Counted from the stretch's first letter, positions 28,345-36,664 are shown. The stretch: DNA of 64,000 bases from Arthrobacter sp. OY3WO11 (GCF_001641125.1 NZ_LWLP01000001.1:2007658-2071657); one strand, 5' to 3'. Translations and numbers: made by a program. The notes: generated by a model from the sequence alone, not told the origin.

Positions 28345-28384
28345 TGGTTGCTTGCTACCTGATGCCGAGCGTAGCAAGCAACCA
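28345..28384 (-). promoter_or_regulatory. 14-bp leader hairpin against the DUF6421 ribosome-binding site
   Basis: TGGTTGCTTGCTAC (28345-28358 on the plus strand) and its perfect complement (28371-28384) flank a 12-base spacer. In the minus-strand transcript the hairpin ends immediately before the AGAAAGG Shine-Dalgarno, 15 bases from the start codon. It could be an operator read as DNA, or an RNA element that affects translation. Confidence 0.7.
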
Positions 28385-28407
28385 GCAGGGCTAATGCGCA
28401 AAGGACC

Positions 28408-28418
28408 TTAGCCTAAGA
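28408..28418 (-). promoter_or_regulatory. Possible DtxR/IdeR-like half-matching iron box
   Basis: Upstream of the DUF6421 gene the minus strand reads CTTAGGCTAAG, whose core TTAGGCTAA matches the centre of the DtxR/IdeR operator (TTAGGTTAGGCTAACCTAA). The outer parts of the 19-base operator do not match, so binding is doubtful. Confidence 0.25.
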
Positions 28419-28473
28419 AAGCGTTGGGCTCAGGTGCCAAATCTGTCACAGGAGGAGGCCCGTAGCTGGGGGA

Positions 28474-29010
28474 TCAGTTCTCCCGTTCCGCTCCGCTGAC
28501 CTGCGAATCCTCCTGCGGGACCAGCCGGATGGAGATGGAGTTGATGCAGAAGCGCTGGTCCGTGGGGGTTCCGAAACCCTCACCTTCAAACACATGGCCC
28601 AAATGGGAATCACATGATGCGCAGCGGACCTCCACCCGGTCCATCCCCAAGGTGCGGTCGTGGATATAGCGGACGTTCCCTTCAGCAAGCGGGGCCCAGA
28701 AGGACGGCCACCCGCAGTGGGAATCGAACTTCTCCTTGCTGGTGAAAAGCTCTGTTCCACACGCGCGGCACTGGTAGACGCCGGCCGTGTGGGTGTCCCA
28801 GTATTCACCGGTGTACGGACGCTCGGTCCCCGCCTGGCGGAGCACATGGTATTCCTCCGGCGTGAGTTCCTCACGCCATTGGGCATCGGTCTTTTCAACG
28901 CCCTTGCCGCCCGCGGCGGATGACGCCCCCGGGGCGGGCACAGCTGTGTCTTGGGCCTTATGTCCGAAAATGCTGTTTCCGAAGATGCTCATAGCCTTGT
29001 CAACGCTCAC
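28474..29010 (-). CDS. msrB: Peptide-methionine (R)-S-oxide reductase
   Basis: 178 residues. Repairs methionine-R-sulfoxide in proteins. Zinc ligands are in YQCRACGTEL and VRCASCDSHLGHVF; the catalytic Cys is in RFCINSISI. The MsrB domain starts near residue 40; before it is a low-complexity Ala/Gly segment. The GTG at 29008-29010 overlaps the stop of the upstream gene (GTGA). An ATG at 28990-28992 (MSIFGNSIFG) is a possible alternative start; neither has a strong Shine-Dalgarno. Confidence 0.92.
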   Translation of the reverse strand: MSVDKAMSIFGNSIFGHKAQDTAVPAPGASSAAGGKGVEKTDAQWREELTPEEYHVLRQAGTERPYTGEYWDTHTAGVYQCRACGTELFTSKEKFDSHCGWPSFWAPLAEGNVRYIHDRTLGMDRVEVRCASCDSHLGHVFEGEGFGTPTDQRFCINSISIRLVPQEDSQVSGAEREN

Positions 29011-29498
29011 GAGTCGCCAATAAATCCCGAGCCCGCGTACAGGTGGAGCACGGGTACACCAAGCTGGTCCTGTGCCTTGTTGGCCCAGTCCGTGTGGAAA
29101 GTGTCCGCCACGGCATGCGGCCGGGTGATTACCACTGCCTGCGCTGCACCGGTCTCGCGTACTTTGGAGACCAGTCCGCTGACAGCTCCGCCGTCGACGA
29201 CTTCCCCCGTAACGCCTGAGCCCAGTCCCTCCAGGGCCGCCAAGGACACGGACAGGGTCTCGGCCGCCTGGGCACGTTCCTGGGAGGGATCCGGCGCGTG
29301 CGAGGTCAACTCCCGGAAGGCCTTGGCGATGTCCAGGAGCGAAAGGTTCTCGAGGAAGTCCACCAGCAGGTGCCGCTCGGTGTTTGCCGGCACCAGGACA
29401 ACCAGGTGGGTATCCGCGCCGTCGACGAGGCGTTCGATGTTCAGGCGGTCGTCCGCCCCCAGGGGTTCTTCGGTCAGGATGACGATGGGTTCACTCAT
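29007..29498 (-). CDS. Hypothetical protein, USP-like fold
   Basis: 163 residues, no named family that I can assign. The alternating beta-alpha pattern (PIVILTEEPLG, HLVVLVPAN near the start, then AAQAVVITRPHAVADTF and a C-terminal PVLHLY) resembles a universal-stress-protein or related Rossmann-like fold, without the nucleotide loop GxxGxxS. It overlaps msrB (GTGA), suggesting a joint role in stress response, which is an inference. Divergent from the alpha/beta hydrolase gene. Confidence 0.6.
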   Translation of the reverse strand: MSEPIVILTEEPLGADDRLNIERLVDGADTHLVVLVPANTERHLLVDFLENLSLLDIAKAFRELTSHAPDPSQERAQAAETLSVSLAALEGLGSGVTGEVVDGGAVSGLVSKVRETGAAQAVVITRPHAVADTFHTDWANKAQDQLGVPVLHLYAGSGFIGDS

Positions 29499-29624
29499 GG
29501 CCCTAGCCTAGTCCTGCAGCGCTGCCCTGCGCAGTGGCAGCCACGCCCGCGCGAAGGTGCCGGCAGGCAATGACTGCATGCGGCGGAATGCGGGCATCGG
29601 TGCCGGGCCGGTAAGAATAGTTGC

Positions 29625-30899
29625 ATGGCATCTTTCCAGCGAACCCGCCCCGCCCCCGTCCAGAGCAGCCCCGATTCCGGGGGGATGTCGCTGCGGGCCA
29701 AATGGGCAATCGGCGGAGCGATCGGCGGTGGCGGCCTGGCAGGGCTCCTGGCAACAGGGTCATCGGCGCTCGCCGTGTACTTCGCGCGGCGGGTCATCAC
29801 ACCGGCACGGCAGCGGGCAGCAGACCAGGAAATGCTCGCGCTCATCAGGGACGGCCAGCGGCAGCAGGCGATCTTCGCCGCCACGGACGACACCACGGTG
29901 GACGGTGTCTACGGGTTCTTCTTCGACGGCGGCAAAGGGCACGCGCGGATCGGCCGCATCGTCTCTTATTCGCCCGCCGAGCGGACCGTCCTGCGGGACG
30001 TTGAAGCGGTCTACGCCGGGGACCTCTCCACGGCCCGCCGCGGCTGGTGGAGCGGCGCCGTCCATCCGGACCCCGCCGCCGTCGGACTTCCGTACGAGGA
30101 AGTAATGATCGACGTCGACCGGGGGCAGGCCCCGGCCTGGCTGGTCCGCGCCGGCGGAACGGCCCGGACCTGGGCGGTGATGGTGCACGGACGCGGAGCC
30201 ACGCGCCAGGAGGCGCTGCGCGCTGTGGGCCCCGCTTTGGAGCTGGGGCTTACCAGCCTCCTGGTTTCCTACCGCAACGACGGCCTTGCCCCCTCCGCCG
30301 ATGACGGCCGGTACGGCCTGGGCTCCACGGAATGGCGTGACGTCGAGGCGGCAATTGAGTACGCGCTGGCCAACGGTGCGGAAGAGATCGTGCTGTTCGG
30401 GTGGTCGATGGGCGGCGCCATCTGCCTGCAGGCGGCCGACCAGTCCCGCTGCCGCCACCTGATCCGGGCGATGGTGCTCGATGCGCCCGTCACTGACTGG
30501 GTGAATGTCCTGGCCCACCATGCGCAGCTGAACAGGATTCCCTCCCTGGTGGGCCGGTATGGCCAGCTCATGCTGGGGCACCCACTGGGGAGGCGCCTCA
30601 CGGGATTGTCCGCCCCGGTTGACCTGAAGGCGATGGACTGGGTGTCGCGTGCAGTGGAACTCCGCACGCCCACGCTGGTGCTGCACAGCGTCGACGACGA
30701 ATACGTGCCGTACGGGCCCTCAACCCTGCTGGCGGAGCGAAACCCGGAGATGGTGACCTTCGAGCCCTTCCACCAGGCACGGCACACCAAGGAATGGAAC
30801 GTCGATCCGGAGCGGTGGGAAAGCCTGGTCAAGGCGTGGCTGCGGCAGCAGCTGGCACCCAGGCTGAATCCGGGCGCCCTCGCCCCAGCCGGTCCCTGA
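29625..30899 (+). CDS. Membrane-anchored alpha/beta hydrolase
   Basis: 424 residues. One hydrophobic Gly-rich helix (about 24-55, AIGGAIGGGGLAGLLATG) anchors the N-terminus. The alpha/beta-hydrolase domain occupies about 155-410: AVMVHGRGATRQEA (oxyanion region), the nucleophile elbow GWSMGG with Ser261, the acid in LHSVDDEYVP, and a probable catalytic His in QARHTKEWN. The substrate is unknown; esterase or peptidase activity is possible. The gene is alone on its strand and convergent with ybaK. Confidence 0.88.
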   Translation: MASFQRTRPAPVQSSPDSGGMSLRAKWAIGGAIGGGGLAGLLATGSSALAVYFARRVITPARQRAADQEMLALIRDGQRQQAIFAATDDTTVDGVYGFFFDGGKGHARIGRIVSYSPAERTVLRDVEAVYAGDLSTARRGWWSGAVHPDPAAVGLPYEEVMIDVDRGQAPAWLVRAGGTARTWAVMVHGRGATRQEALRAVGPALELGLTSLLVSYRNDGLAPSADDGRYGLGSTEWRDVEAAIEYALANGAEEIVLFGWSMGGAICLQAADQSRCRHLIRAMVLDAPVTDWVNVLAHHAQLNRIPSLVGRYGQLMLGHPLGRRLTGLSAPVDLKAMDWVSRAVELRTPTLVLHSVDDEYVPYGPSTLLAERNPEMVTFEPFHQARHTKEWNVDPERWESLVKAWLRQQLAPRLNPGALAPAGP

Positions 30900-30905
30900 A
30901 GCGGG

Positions 30906-31403
30906 TCAGGCGGACAGCGAACTGATGGGTGCCGTGACGGCCTGGGTGAGGCGGACCAGGTCAGCCGGTGCCAGTTCTATGTCAAGGCCACGCTTTCCGC
31001 CGGACACCAGCAGCGTCTCCAGGCCCAGAGCACTTGAGTCCAGCACCGTGGGGGAGGGTTGCCGCTGGCCGAGCGGGGAGATGCCTCCCAGCACGTAGCC
31101 GGTACGCCGCTGGGCTGCGGCCGGATCAGCCATTGCCGCTTTCTTGGCCCCGAGGGCGGTGGCAAACGCCTTAAGGTCCAGGGTTCCGCTGACCGGGACG
31201 ATGCCCACCGCCAGCCGGCCCTCCACCTCAACCATCAGCGTCTTGAAGACCCTTGAGGGATCGATCCCGAGGGCCGCGGCGGCCTCGGCCCCATAGCTGG
31301 CGGCGGACGGATCGTGCGTATAGGGGTGCAGCACAAAGGGAACCCCGGCCGCGGCCAGCGCCGCCGTTGCCGGGGTTCCCTGTGAAGCATTCCTGCGGGC
31401 CAC
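30906..31403 (-). CDS. ybaK: Cys-tRNA(Pro)/Cys-tRNA(Cys) deacylase (YbaK/EbsC)
   Basis: 165 residues. YbaK proteins clear mischarged Cys-tRNA(Pro). Family blocks: YGAEAAAALGIDPSRVFKTLM with the catalytic Lys, AVGIVPVSGTLDLKAFATALGAKKAAM, TGYVLGGISPLG and KRGLDIELAPADLV. I chose the GTG (MARRNASQG) 20 bases after sufE; a longer frame to 31718 would run antisense-free through sufE and is not credible. It has only a weak Shine-Dalgarno. Confidence 0.92.
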   Translation of the reverse strand: MARRNASQGTPATAALAAAGVPFVLHPYTHDPSAASYGAEAAAALGIDPSRVFKTLMVEVEGRLAVGIVPVSGTLDLKAFATALGAKKAAMADPAAAQRRTGYVLGGISPLGQRQPSPTVLDSSALGLETLLVSGGKRGLDIELAPADLVRLTQAVTAPISSLSA

Positions 31404-31423
31404 TGTGCTGGTCCGGGCAGCAG

Positions 31424-31882
31424 CTAGGAGCGCACGCCGGAAGCGGCAGCGACCTTGCGCTTGATCCGCCCCAGCATGGCCGTCATGCCCCGCATGCGGA
31501 GCGGCGTGATGGCCCGGGTAAGGCCCAGAAGTTCTGGCATATCGTCCGGGACAGAGAGGATCTCTTCGGCGGACAGCCCGTCCAGGCCCTCGTGCAGTAC
31601 ACCGGCGAACCCGCGTGTTGTCGGGGCCTCGGCGGGAGCCTTGAAGAACAACCGCACGGTGCCGGCCGGGCCGCCGTCCTTTTCCGTCTCGATGGTGAGG
31701 AAGAGCGGCGACTGGCACTCCACCACCTGTTCCAGGAGCTCGGGGTGGTCTTTGAGCCGGTCCGGAAGTTCCGGGAGGCCCTCGGAGAATTCCAGCAGCA
31801 GCTGCAGCCGCTCGGGTTCGGACATGGCCTGGAAATCGTCCACGATGGCCGCCAGGGCGGTAGGCAAAGCTTGAGTAGTCAT
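31424..31882 (-). CDS. sufE: SufE family Fe-S cluster assembly / sulfur acceptor protein
   Basis: 152 residues. SufE accepts persulfide sulfur from a cysteine desulfurase on a conserved Cys, seen here in VVECQSPLFL. Other family features are LPELPDRLKDHPELLE and the C-terminal LTRAITPLRMRGM. The start is the ATG reading MTTQALPTAL; a longer frame adds Cys/Arg-rich sequence unlike the family. It lies 38 bases after the rhodanese gene sseA, an arrangement common in actinobacteria. Confidence 0.92.
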   Translation of the reverse strand: MTTQALPTALAAIVDDFQAMSEPERLQLLLEFSEGLPELPDRLKDHPELLEQVVECQSPLFLTIETEKDGGPAGTVRLFFKAPAEAPTTRGFAGVLHEGLDGLSAEEILSVPDDMPELLGLTRAITPLRMRGMTAMLGRIKRKVAAASGVRS

Positions 31883-31920
31883 CGGTTCAAGTCTACGCAA
31901 TGGCTGCGGCACCGGCCGCG

Positions 31921-32844
31921 TCAGGCACCGACTGCAACAGGAACAGAACCGCGTTCTGCACCCTTGACGATTGGCGCCCGCACGGCGTTGCCCCATTCGG
32001 TCCAGGAACCGTCATAGTTGCGGACTGAATCGAAGCCCAGGAGGTACTTGAGGGCAAACCAGGTGTGGCTGGAACGCTCGCCAATGCGGCAGTACGCCAC
32101 AACGTCGTCGCCTGCGGCCAGCCCTGCTTCGCCGAGGTAAAGGGCCTCAAGCTCTGCACGGCTGCGGTAGGTGCCGTCGTCTGCGGCGGCGCGTGCCCAA
32201 GGGATGGAAGCAGCGGTGGGAATGTGGCCGCCGCGCAGGGCGCCCTCTTCCGGGTAGGCCGGCATGTGCGTGCGCTGGCCCGTGTATTCCTCGGGGGAGC
32301 GGACGTCGATGAGCGGCTTGCCAAGGTGGGCAAGGACGTCTTCCTTGAAGGCGCGGATGGGAGCGTCATTGCGCTCGACGACGGGGTAGTCACCCTTGGC
32401 CGGGGCCGGCTTTTCCCTGGTGAGTTCCCGTCCTTCGGCAATCCACTTGTCCCGGCCGCCGTCCAGCAGGCGAATATCCTGGTGGCCGAAAAGCTCGAAA
32501 ACCCACAGGGCGTAGGCAGCCCACCAGTTGGATTTGTCCCCGTAAATGACCACTGTGCTGTCACGGGAGATGCCTTTCGACGCCGCCAGATCGGCGAACG
32601 CGGCTCCGTCCACGTAGTCGCGGGTTACGTCGTCGTTCAGGTCCGTGTGCCAGTCAATCTTCACGGCCCCGGGGATGTGCCCGGTTTCGTAGAGAAGGAC
32701 GTCCTCATCGGATTCCACCACCACCAGCTCACCGTTAGCGACGGCGCCGCTTTCGATAGCGGCCGCGAGCCACCCGGTGGAGACCAGCCGCTCCGGGTGG
32801 GCGTAGGCTGCGAACTTCTCATTCTGTTCAACGGGGTAGGGCAT
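31921..32844 (-). CDS. sseA: Sulfurtransferase (double-rhodanese)
   Basis: 307 residues with two rhodanese domains. The N-terminal one (about 20-145) is non-catalytic; the C-terminal one (160-290) has [14 protein letters not shown] and the active-site loop [13 protein letters not shown] with the persulfide-forming Cys. Such enzymes move sulfane sulfur from thiosulfate or 3-mercaptopyruvate to acceptors. The linked sufE suggests sulfur delivery to Fe-S or related pathways, an inference. Confidence 0.92.
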   Translation of the reverse strand: MPYPVEQNEKFAAYAHPERLVSTGWLAAAIESGAVANGELVVVESDEDVLLYETGHIPGAVKIDWHTDLNDDVTRDYVDGAAFADLAASKGISRDSTVVIYGDKSNWWAAYALWVFELFGHQDIRLLDGGRDKWIAEGRELTREKPAPAKGDYPVVERNDAPIRAFKEDVLAHLGKPLIDVRSPEEYTGQRTHMPAYPEEGALRGGHIPTAASIPWARAAADDGTYRSRAELEALYLGEAGLAAGDDVVAYCRIGERSSHTWFALKYLLGFDSVRNYDGSWTEWGNAVRAPIVKGAERGSVPVAVGA

Positions 32845-33107
32845 GATCTTGGCCTTTCATTGGGGACACGGAGAGCCTGCTGGGCCTGGCGGCGCCGGCA
32901 TTGGGACCTGCTTCCACACTAGCCAGCACCCCGGCCGGTGTCCGTATTCCATTAACAGGACGAAATGTTGCCTTCATCACGCTGCGCCGGCCGGGAGCTT
33001 GTAACGCGGCCTGTGGCGGCACCATGGGACGGCAGCGTGGGACGGCAACGTGGGTCCGCATTGCCGGTATCCTTTCTGGGGACCAACCACCAGCAGAACG
33101 GACCCCC

Positions 33108-34145
33108 TTGGTACAGATAGAACAGCTCGCCGCCCGCACTCCGGCTGTTTCGGTGGATGAGCTCCTCAAAGGTTTCTATCCATCGCCGCGGTTCGGCCAG
33201 GTTTCCTTTTCCAGCTACCGCCCCGATCCCAAGCAGCCCAGCCAGTCTGCGGCCGTCAGGGCACTGGAAGGGTTTGCCGACGGCGTGGGCACCGCGGGCG
33301 GGGGAGGACTGTTCAAGAAGTTCTTCGCCAAGAAGGATGAGTCCCGCGCCGGCATCTACCTGGACGGCGGGTTCGGCGTCGGCAAGACCCACCTGCTCGC
33401 CTCGCTGTGGCACGCCTCGCCCGGCCCCAAAGCCTTCGGCACCTTCGTGGAGTACACCAACCTGGTGGGTGCGCTGTCCTTCCGCAAGACGGTGGATGCG
33501 CTCAGCAGCTACAAGCTTGTGTGCATCGATGAGTTCGAGCTCGATGATCCGGGCGACACCGTTCTTATGTCCCGGCTCATGCGTGAACTGGCCGACGCCG
33601 GGGTGAAACTCGCAGCCACCTCCAACACCCTGCCCGGTTCGCTGGGCGACGGCAGGTTCGCGGCCGTGGACTTCCAGCGTGAAATCCAGGTCCTCGCGGA
33701 CCAGTTCGATGTCCTCCGGATCGACGGGGAAGACTTCCGGCACCGGGGGCTGCCGGCAGCGCCGGCGCCCCTGAAGACCAGTGAACTGTCCTCGCACATG
33801 AAGGCGGAATTCGACGGGAAGACGGTGGCCCAGGACGAGTTCAGCACGCTGATCCACCACCTGGCGGGCGTGCACCCCAGCCGCTACCGCCAGCTGATTG
33901 ACGGCATTGACGGCGTGGTGTGGCGCAACGTCCACACCATCACGGAGCAGGCCGTGGCGTTGAGGTTCGTGGTGCTCGCTGACCGGCTCTATGACAAGGA
34001 TGTCCCCATCCTCGCCAGCGGTGTTCCGTTCGACCAGCTGTTCACGGAGGAAATGATGACGGGCGGCTACATGAAGAAGTACTTCCGAGCCGTTTCCAGG
34101 CTCACCGCACTGGCCCGCGAAGGCCAGAACCACGAACCGTCCTAG
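33108..34145 (+). CDS. zapE: ZapE / AFG1-family ATPase
   Basis: 345-residue P-loop ATPase associated with FtsZ-ring control in gammaproteobacteria and with protein turnover in mitochondria (AFG1). Walker A GGFGVGKT at residues 87-94, Walker B LVCIDEFELDD, and a sensor-like AATSNTLPG. I chose the TTG at 33108, giving MVQIEQLAARTPAVS, over upstream in-frame codons because the sequence before it has no conservation signal and a probable -10 (TATCCT near 33068) lies just upstream. The Shine-Dalgarno is weak, so the start is the least certain part. Confidence 0.85.
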   Translation: MVQIEQLAARTPAVSVDELLKGFYPSPRFGQVSFSSYRPDPKQPSQSAAVRALEGFADGVGTAGGGGLFKKFFAKKDESRAGIYLDGGFGVGKTHLLASLWHASPGPKAFGTFVEYTNLVGALSFRKTVDALSSYKLVCIDEFELDDPGDTVLMSRLMRELADAGVKLAATSNTLPGSLGDGRFAAVDFQREIQVLADQFDVLRIDGEDFRHRGLPAAPAPLKTSELSSHMKAEFDGKTVAQDEFSTLIHHLAGVHPSRYRQLIDGIDGVVWRNVHTITEQAVALRFVVLADRLYDKDVPILASGVPFDQLFTEEMMTGGYMKKYFRAVSRLTALAREGQNHEPS

Positions 34146-34161
34146 CGGCGGTACAGCCTGG

Positions 34162-35385
34162 TCAGCTTGCTGCTCCGGAACGGCGCGGCTTCAGCACCAG
34201 ACGAACCGCCAGCCCGGCAGCGAGTGCCCAGAACGCCGACCCGATACCGGCAAAAGCAAGGCCCGAGGCCGCCATGAGGAAGGTGACGGCCGGGGCTATC
34301 CTGTCCTCCGGGTCGGCCAGCGCGGCTGAAACGGCGCCCGCCAGGGTTCCCAGGAGTGCAAGGCCGGCCACTGCTTCGAGCATGCCGGCCGGTGCGGCCG
34401 TCACCAGGCTCACCAGCGCAGCGGAGAACGCAGCCAGCACAAGGTAGGTAAATCCGGAGGTGAAGCCGGCCACCCACCGGCGGTGCCGGTCCGGCCCCGC
34501 CTCCTCACCGGCTGCCAGGGCGGCGCTGAGCGCTGCGAGATTGACGGCATGGGCTCCGAACGTTGCTGCTGCCGCGGTGCCTGCACCAGTCACCAGCATG
34601 GCCGGACGCCATGGGGTGTCGTAGCCGAAGGACCTCAGGACAGCCACGCCGGGAACGTTCTGCGACGCCATCGTCACCACAAACAGGGGAAGCGCAATAC
34701 CCGCTATCGCCTGCAGGCTGAAGTCCGGCGCGGTCCAGGCCAGGCCCGGAAGGATTTCGCCGTCCCCCAGGGAGGTGCCCCCTGCGGCCAGGGAAATGCC
34801 GATCACGGCCAGGGCCACCAGCAGGGCTGCCGGCACGGACCAGCGGGGCGCCAGCTTCATCATCAGCAGCCAGCACAGGATGACCGGCGCAATGAACAGC
34901 GGGACTGTCCCCAACGCCTTGAACGGTGCCAGGCAGAGCTGCAGCAGGACTCCGGCGAGCATTGCCTGCGCAAGGGTTGCCGGGATCCTTGTCATCAGCC
35001 GCCCCAGGGCGGGGACCATACCGGTCATGGCAATCAGTACCCCGGTGGCAAGGAAGGCTCCGACGGCGGCCGGCCACTCGCCGTCGACCGTTCCGGACGT
35101 TGCCAGCAGGGCAGCGCCGGGTGTGGACCACGCAAGCGTCACCGGCACTTTGGAACGCCAGGAAAGCCAGAGCACCCCAAGGCCCACGGCCAGCGTCAGT
35201 GCCAGCAGTCCGGACGCTGCCTGCGCAGGGCTGGCGCCCACTGCCCTGAGCCCGGCCAGCACCACGGCGAAGGACGACGTGAAGCCCACCAGCGCAGTGA
35301 CAATGCCGGCCACAACGGGTCGGTAATCGAGCCTGGCCTGCGCGGGTGACTGCTGTGCCGTGGGGTATGCGGGGGACTTCGCCAT
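34162..35385 (-). CDS. benE: BenE family benzoate/proton-type transporter
   Basis: 407 residues with about twelve hydrophobic helices. The BenE family signature is seen in VGFTSSFAVVLAGLRAVGASPAQAASGLLAL, LAWSTPGAALL, and VTMASQNVPGVAVLRSFGY. Characterised members import benzoate with protons, but the true substrate here is unknown; no aromatic-degradation genes are near. Monocistronic, convergent with zapE (16 bases between stops). Confidence 0.88.
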   Translation of the reverse strand: MAKSPAYPTAQQSPAQARLDYRPVVAGIVTALVGFTSSFAVVLAGLRAVGASPAQAASGLLALTLAVGLGVLWLSWRSKVPVTLAWSTPGAALLATSGTVDGEWPAAVGAFLATGVLIAMTGMVPALGRLMTRIPATLAQAMLAGVLLQLCLAPFKALGTVPLFIAPVILCWLLMMKLAPRWSVPAALLVALAVIGISLAAGGTSLGDGEILPGLAWTAPDFSLQAIAGIALPLFVVTMASQNVPGVAVLRSFGYDTPWRPAMLVTGAGTAAAATFGAHAVNLAALSAALAAGEEAGPDRHRRWVAGFTSGFTYLVLAAFSAALVSLVTAAPAGMLEAVAGLALLGTLAGAVSAALADPEDRIAPAVTFLMAASGLAFAGIGSAFWALAAGLAVRLVLKPRRSGAAS

Positions 35386-35466
35386 AGGGGCAGGTTACCG
35401 GCCCTGTTTCGTAAACCCCTTCATCGGCCCGGACGTGGGGGTTAAACGCGCTGGTTAAACGCCAAA

Positions 35467-35500
35467 GGTGCAGGTGCCGCCTCCCGGCGGGACCTGCACC
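35467..35500 (-). terminator. Terminator of the antitoxin-like gene
   Basis: A 15-base inverted repeat with one mismatch (35467-35481 and 35486-35500, loop TCCC) lies 39 bases downstream of the minus-strand gene ending at 35539. On the minus strand it is followed by TTTGGCGTTT, a weak uridine tract. Confidence 0.7.
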
Positions 35501-35538
35501 CCCTTGACGTGCTAGGGCATGATCCTGGCCAAATCCTG

Positions 35539-35802
35539 TTACGGAGTCCTGTCAGCCGGCGGAACCGGGTTGACGGGAGTTACCGGCGGAACCTGCTCGG
35601 CGGCAGGCGCCTGTCCCGGGGTACCGTTCTTGTCAATGAGCTTGGAAGCGCCATCCTGGACCTTGTTGACGTGGCCGGAGTACTTGCCTCCGGTCTTGGT
35701 GTCAATCAGGTCACCGGCCTTGGTGATGCCGTTCTTGATGGCCTGCTCGTTGCCACGGATAAGACCTTGAGCCTTGCCCTTTAGATCGCCAATTAGTCCC
35801 AC
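35539..35802 (-). CDS. Small antitoxin-like protein (Rv0909-type)
   Basis: 87 residues. The first 55 or so (MGLIGDLKGKAQGLIRGNEQAIKNGITKAGDLIDTKTGGKY segment) are a basic amphipathic helical repeat as in the Rv0909 group of putative type II antitoxins; the last 30 form a Pro-rich tail. I prefer the GTG at 35800-35802 because GGGAGG is five to six bases upstream; the GTG two codons earlier overlaps that Shine-Dalgarno. No toxin gene lies next to it, so a toxin-antitoxin role is only a family-level guess. Confidence 0.75.
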   Translation of the reverse strand: MGLIGDLKGKAQGLIRGNEQAIKNGITKAGDLIDTKTGGKYSGHVNKVQDGASKLIDKNGTPGQAPAAEQVPPVTPVNPVPPADRTP

Positions 35803-35848
35803 GAGCACCTCCCTTCAATCGCGGAGCCAGGTCGCTCCTCCGCATTCG

Positions 35849-35877
35849 ATCCTAGCGCCGCGGGGAAGGCCTGCCAA
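35849..35877 (-). promoter_or_regulatory. Promoter of the antitoxin-like gene
   Basis: On the minus strand TTGGCA (35872-35877) and TAGGAT (35849-35854) are 17 bases apart, close to the sigma-70/SigA consensus, about 46 bases before the start codon. No other gene lies between. Confidence 0.7.
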
Positions 35878-35995
35878 GGAAATCAGGGGGTTTGGCCGTT
35901 CGCCCGCAGCGGATGCACGCCTGCCTGCAGCGGGCGCGGTTCTGATGGAATCCGCATGGGAGCGGTAGATAAGAGCGCGGCGGTGGCCGGGCAAG

Positions 35996-36020
35996 AAAAA
36001 AGCAGCTCCGGGGAGCTGCT
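35996..36020 (-). terminator. Intrinsic terminator of the five-tRNA operon
   Basis: The 20-base palindrome AGCAGCTC-CGGG-GAGCTGCT (36001-36020) is followed on the minus strand by six uridines (36001-35996). It lies six bases after the 3' end of the last tRNA. A textbook Rho-independent terminator. Confidence 0.92.
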
Positions 36021-36025
36021 GCATG

Positions 36026-36097
36026 TGGGCGATACTGGGATCGAACCAGTGACCTCTTCCGTGTCAGGGAAGCGCGCTACCGCTGCGCCAATCGCCC
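36026..36097 (-). tRNA. tRNA-Val(GAC), copy 2
   Basis: 72-base cloverleaf: acceptor GGGCGAT pairs with ATCGCCC, anticodon loop CTGACAC gives anticodon GAC, T-loop GGTTCGATCC, discriminator A. The 3' CCA is not encoded. It is identical to the copy at 36274-36345. Last tRNA of the operon. Confidence 0.95.
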
Positions 36098-36138
36098 GGA
36101 ACCGGAAGACCGGCCAATGGGATTCTAAGAAACAAGAG

Positions 36139-36211
<73 letters not shown>

Positions 36212-36273
36212 AGATATGAAGTGCGTTCCGGCCGGAGCCGGTCGAACTGCATGAAGCAAGTTTCCTTGCTTGG

Positions 36274-36345
36274 TGGGCGATACTGGGATCGAACCAGTGA
36301 CCTCTTCCGTGTCAGGGAAGCGCGCTACCGCTGCGCCAATCGCCC
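36274..36345 (-). tRNA. tRNA-Val(GAC), copy 1
   Basis: Identical in all 72 bases to the copy at 36026-36097; anticodon GAC. A small hairpin AAGCAAG...CTTGCTT (36254-36271) lies directly beyond its 3' end and may be a processing signal. Confidence 0.95.
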
Positions 36346-36386
36346 ATGTCCATCCGGAGGTGATCCGGAAACCATGGTTTTCACCG

Positions 36387-36457
36387 AGGTGGGTACGGGA
36401 TTCGAACCCGTGTATACGGCTTTGCAGGCCGCTGCCTCGCCTCTCGGCCAACCCACC
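36387..36457 (-). tRNA. tRNA-Cys(GCA)
   Basis: 71 bases. Acceptor GGTGGGT/ACCCACC, anticodon loop CTGCAAA giving GCA, discriminator U as expected for cysteine. No CCA encoded. Second tRNA of the operon. Confidence 0.95.
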
Positions 36458-36504
36458 GTGTAAGCGTCGATTCCGAAGAACTTTTGCTGTGACAGTGTCC
36501 TGCG

Positions 36505-36577
<73 letters not shown>

Positions 36578-36635
36578 ATTTTGGAGGCTGATTCCCTGCC
36601 GTTCCCGGCATTTCCTCGCGTTCCAACGAGTAAAA

Positions 36636-36664
36636 ACAATATAGGAGGTTCAAGGATTCTCCAA
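36636..36664 (-). promoter_or_regulatory. Promoter of the five-tRNA operon
   Basis: On the minus strand TTGGAG (36659-36664), a 17-base spacer and TATTGT (36636-36641, within TATATTGT) lie about 60 bases before tRNA-Gly copy 1. This local AT-rich patch stands out from the GC-rich surroundings. The 307-base interval 36578-36884 contains this promoter and the tRNA-Val(CAC) promoter; I see no gene in it. Confidence 0.7.

Noticed and set aside
32901..33107. N-terminal extension of ZapE
   Set aside because: The 69 extra residues have no family support and would span the likely promoter and two 13-base direct repeats (33025-33050).
35539..35802. Complete toxin-antitoxin pair
   Set aside because: No open frame of toxin type borders it; benE and the tRNA operon flank it.
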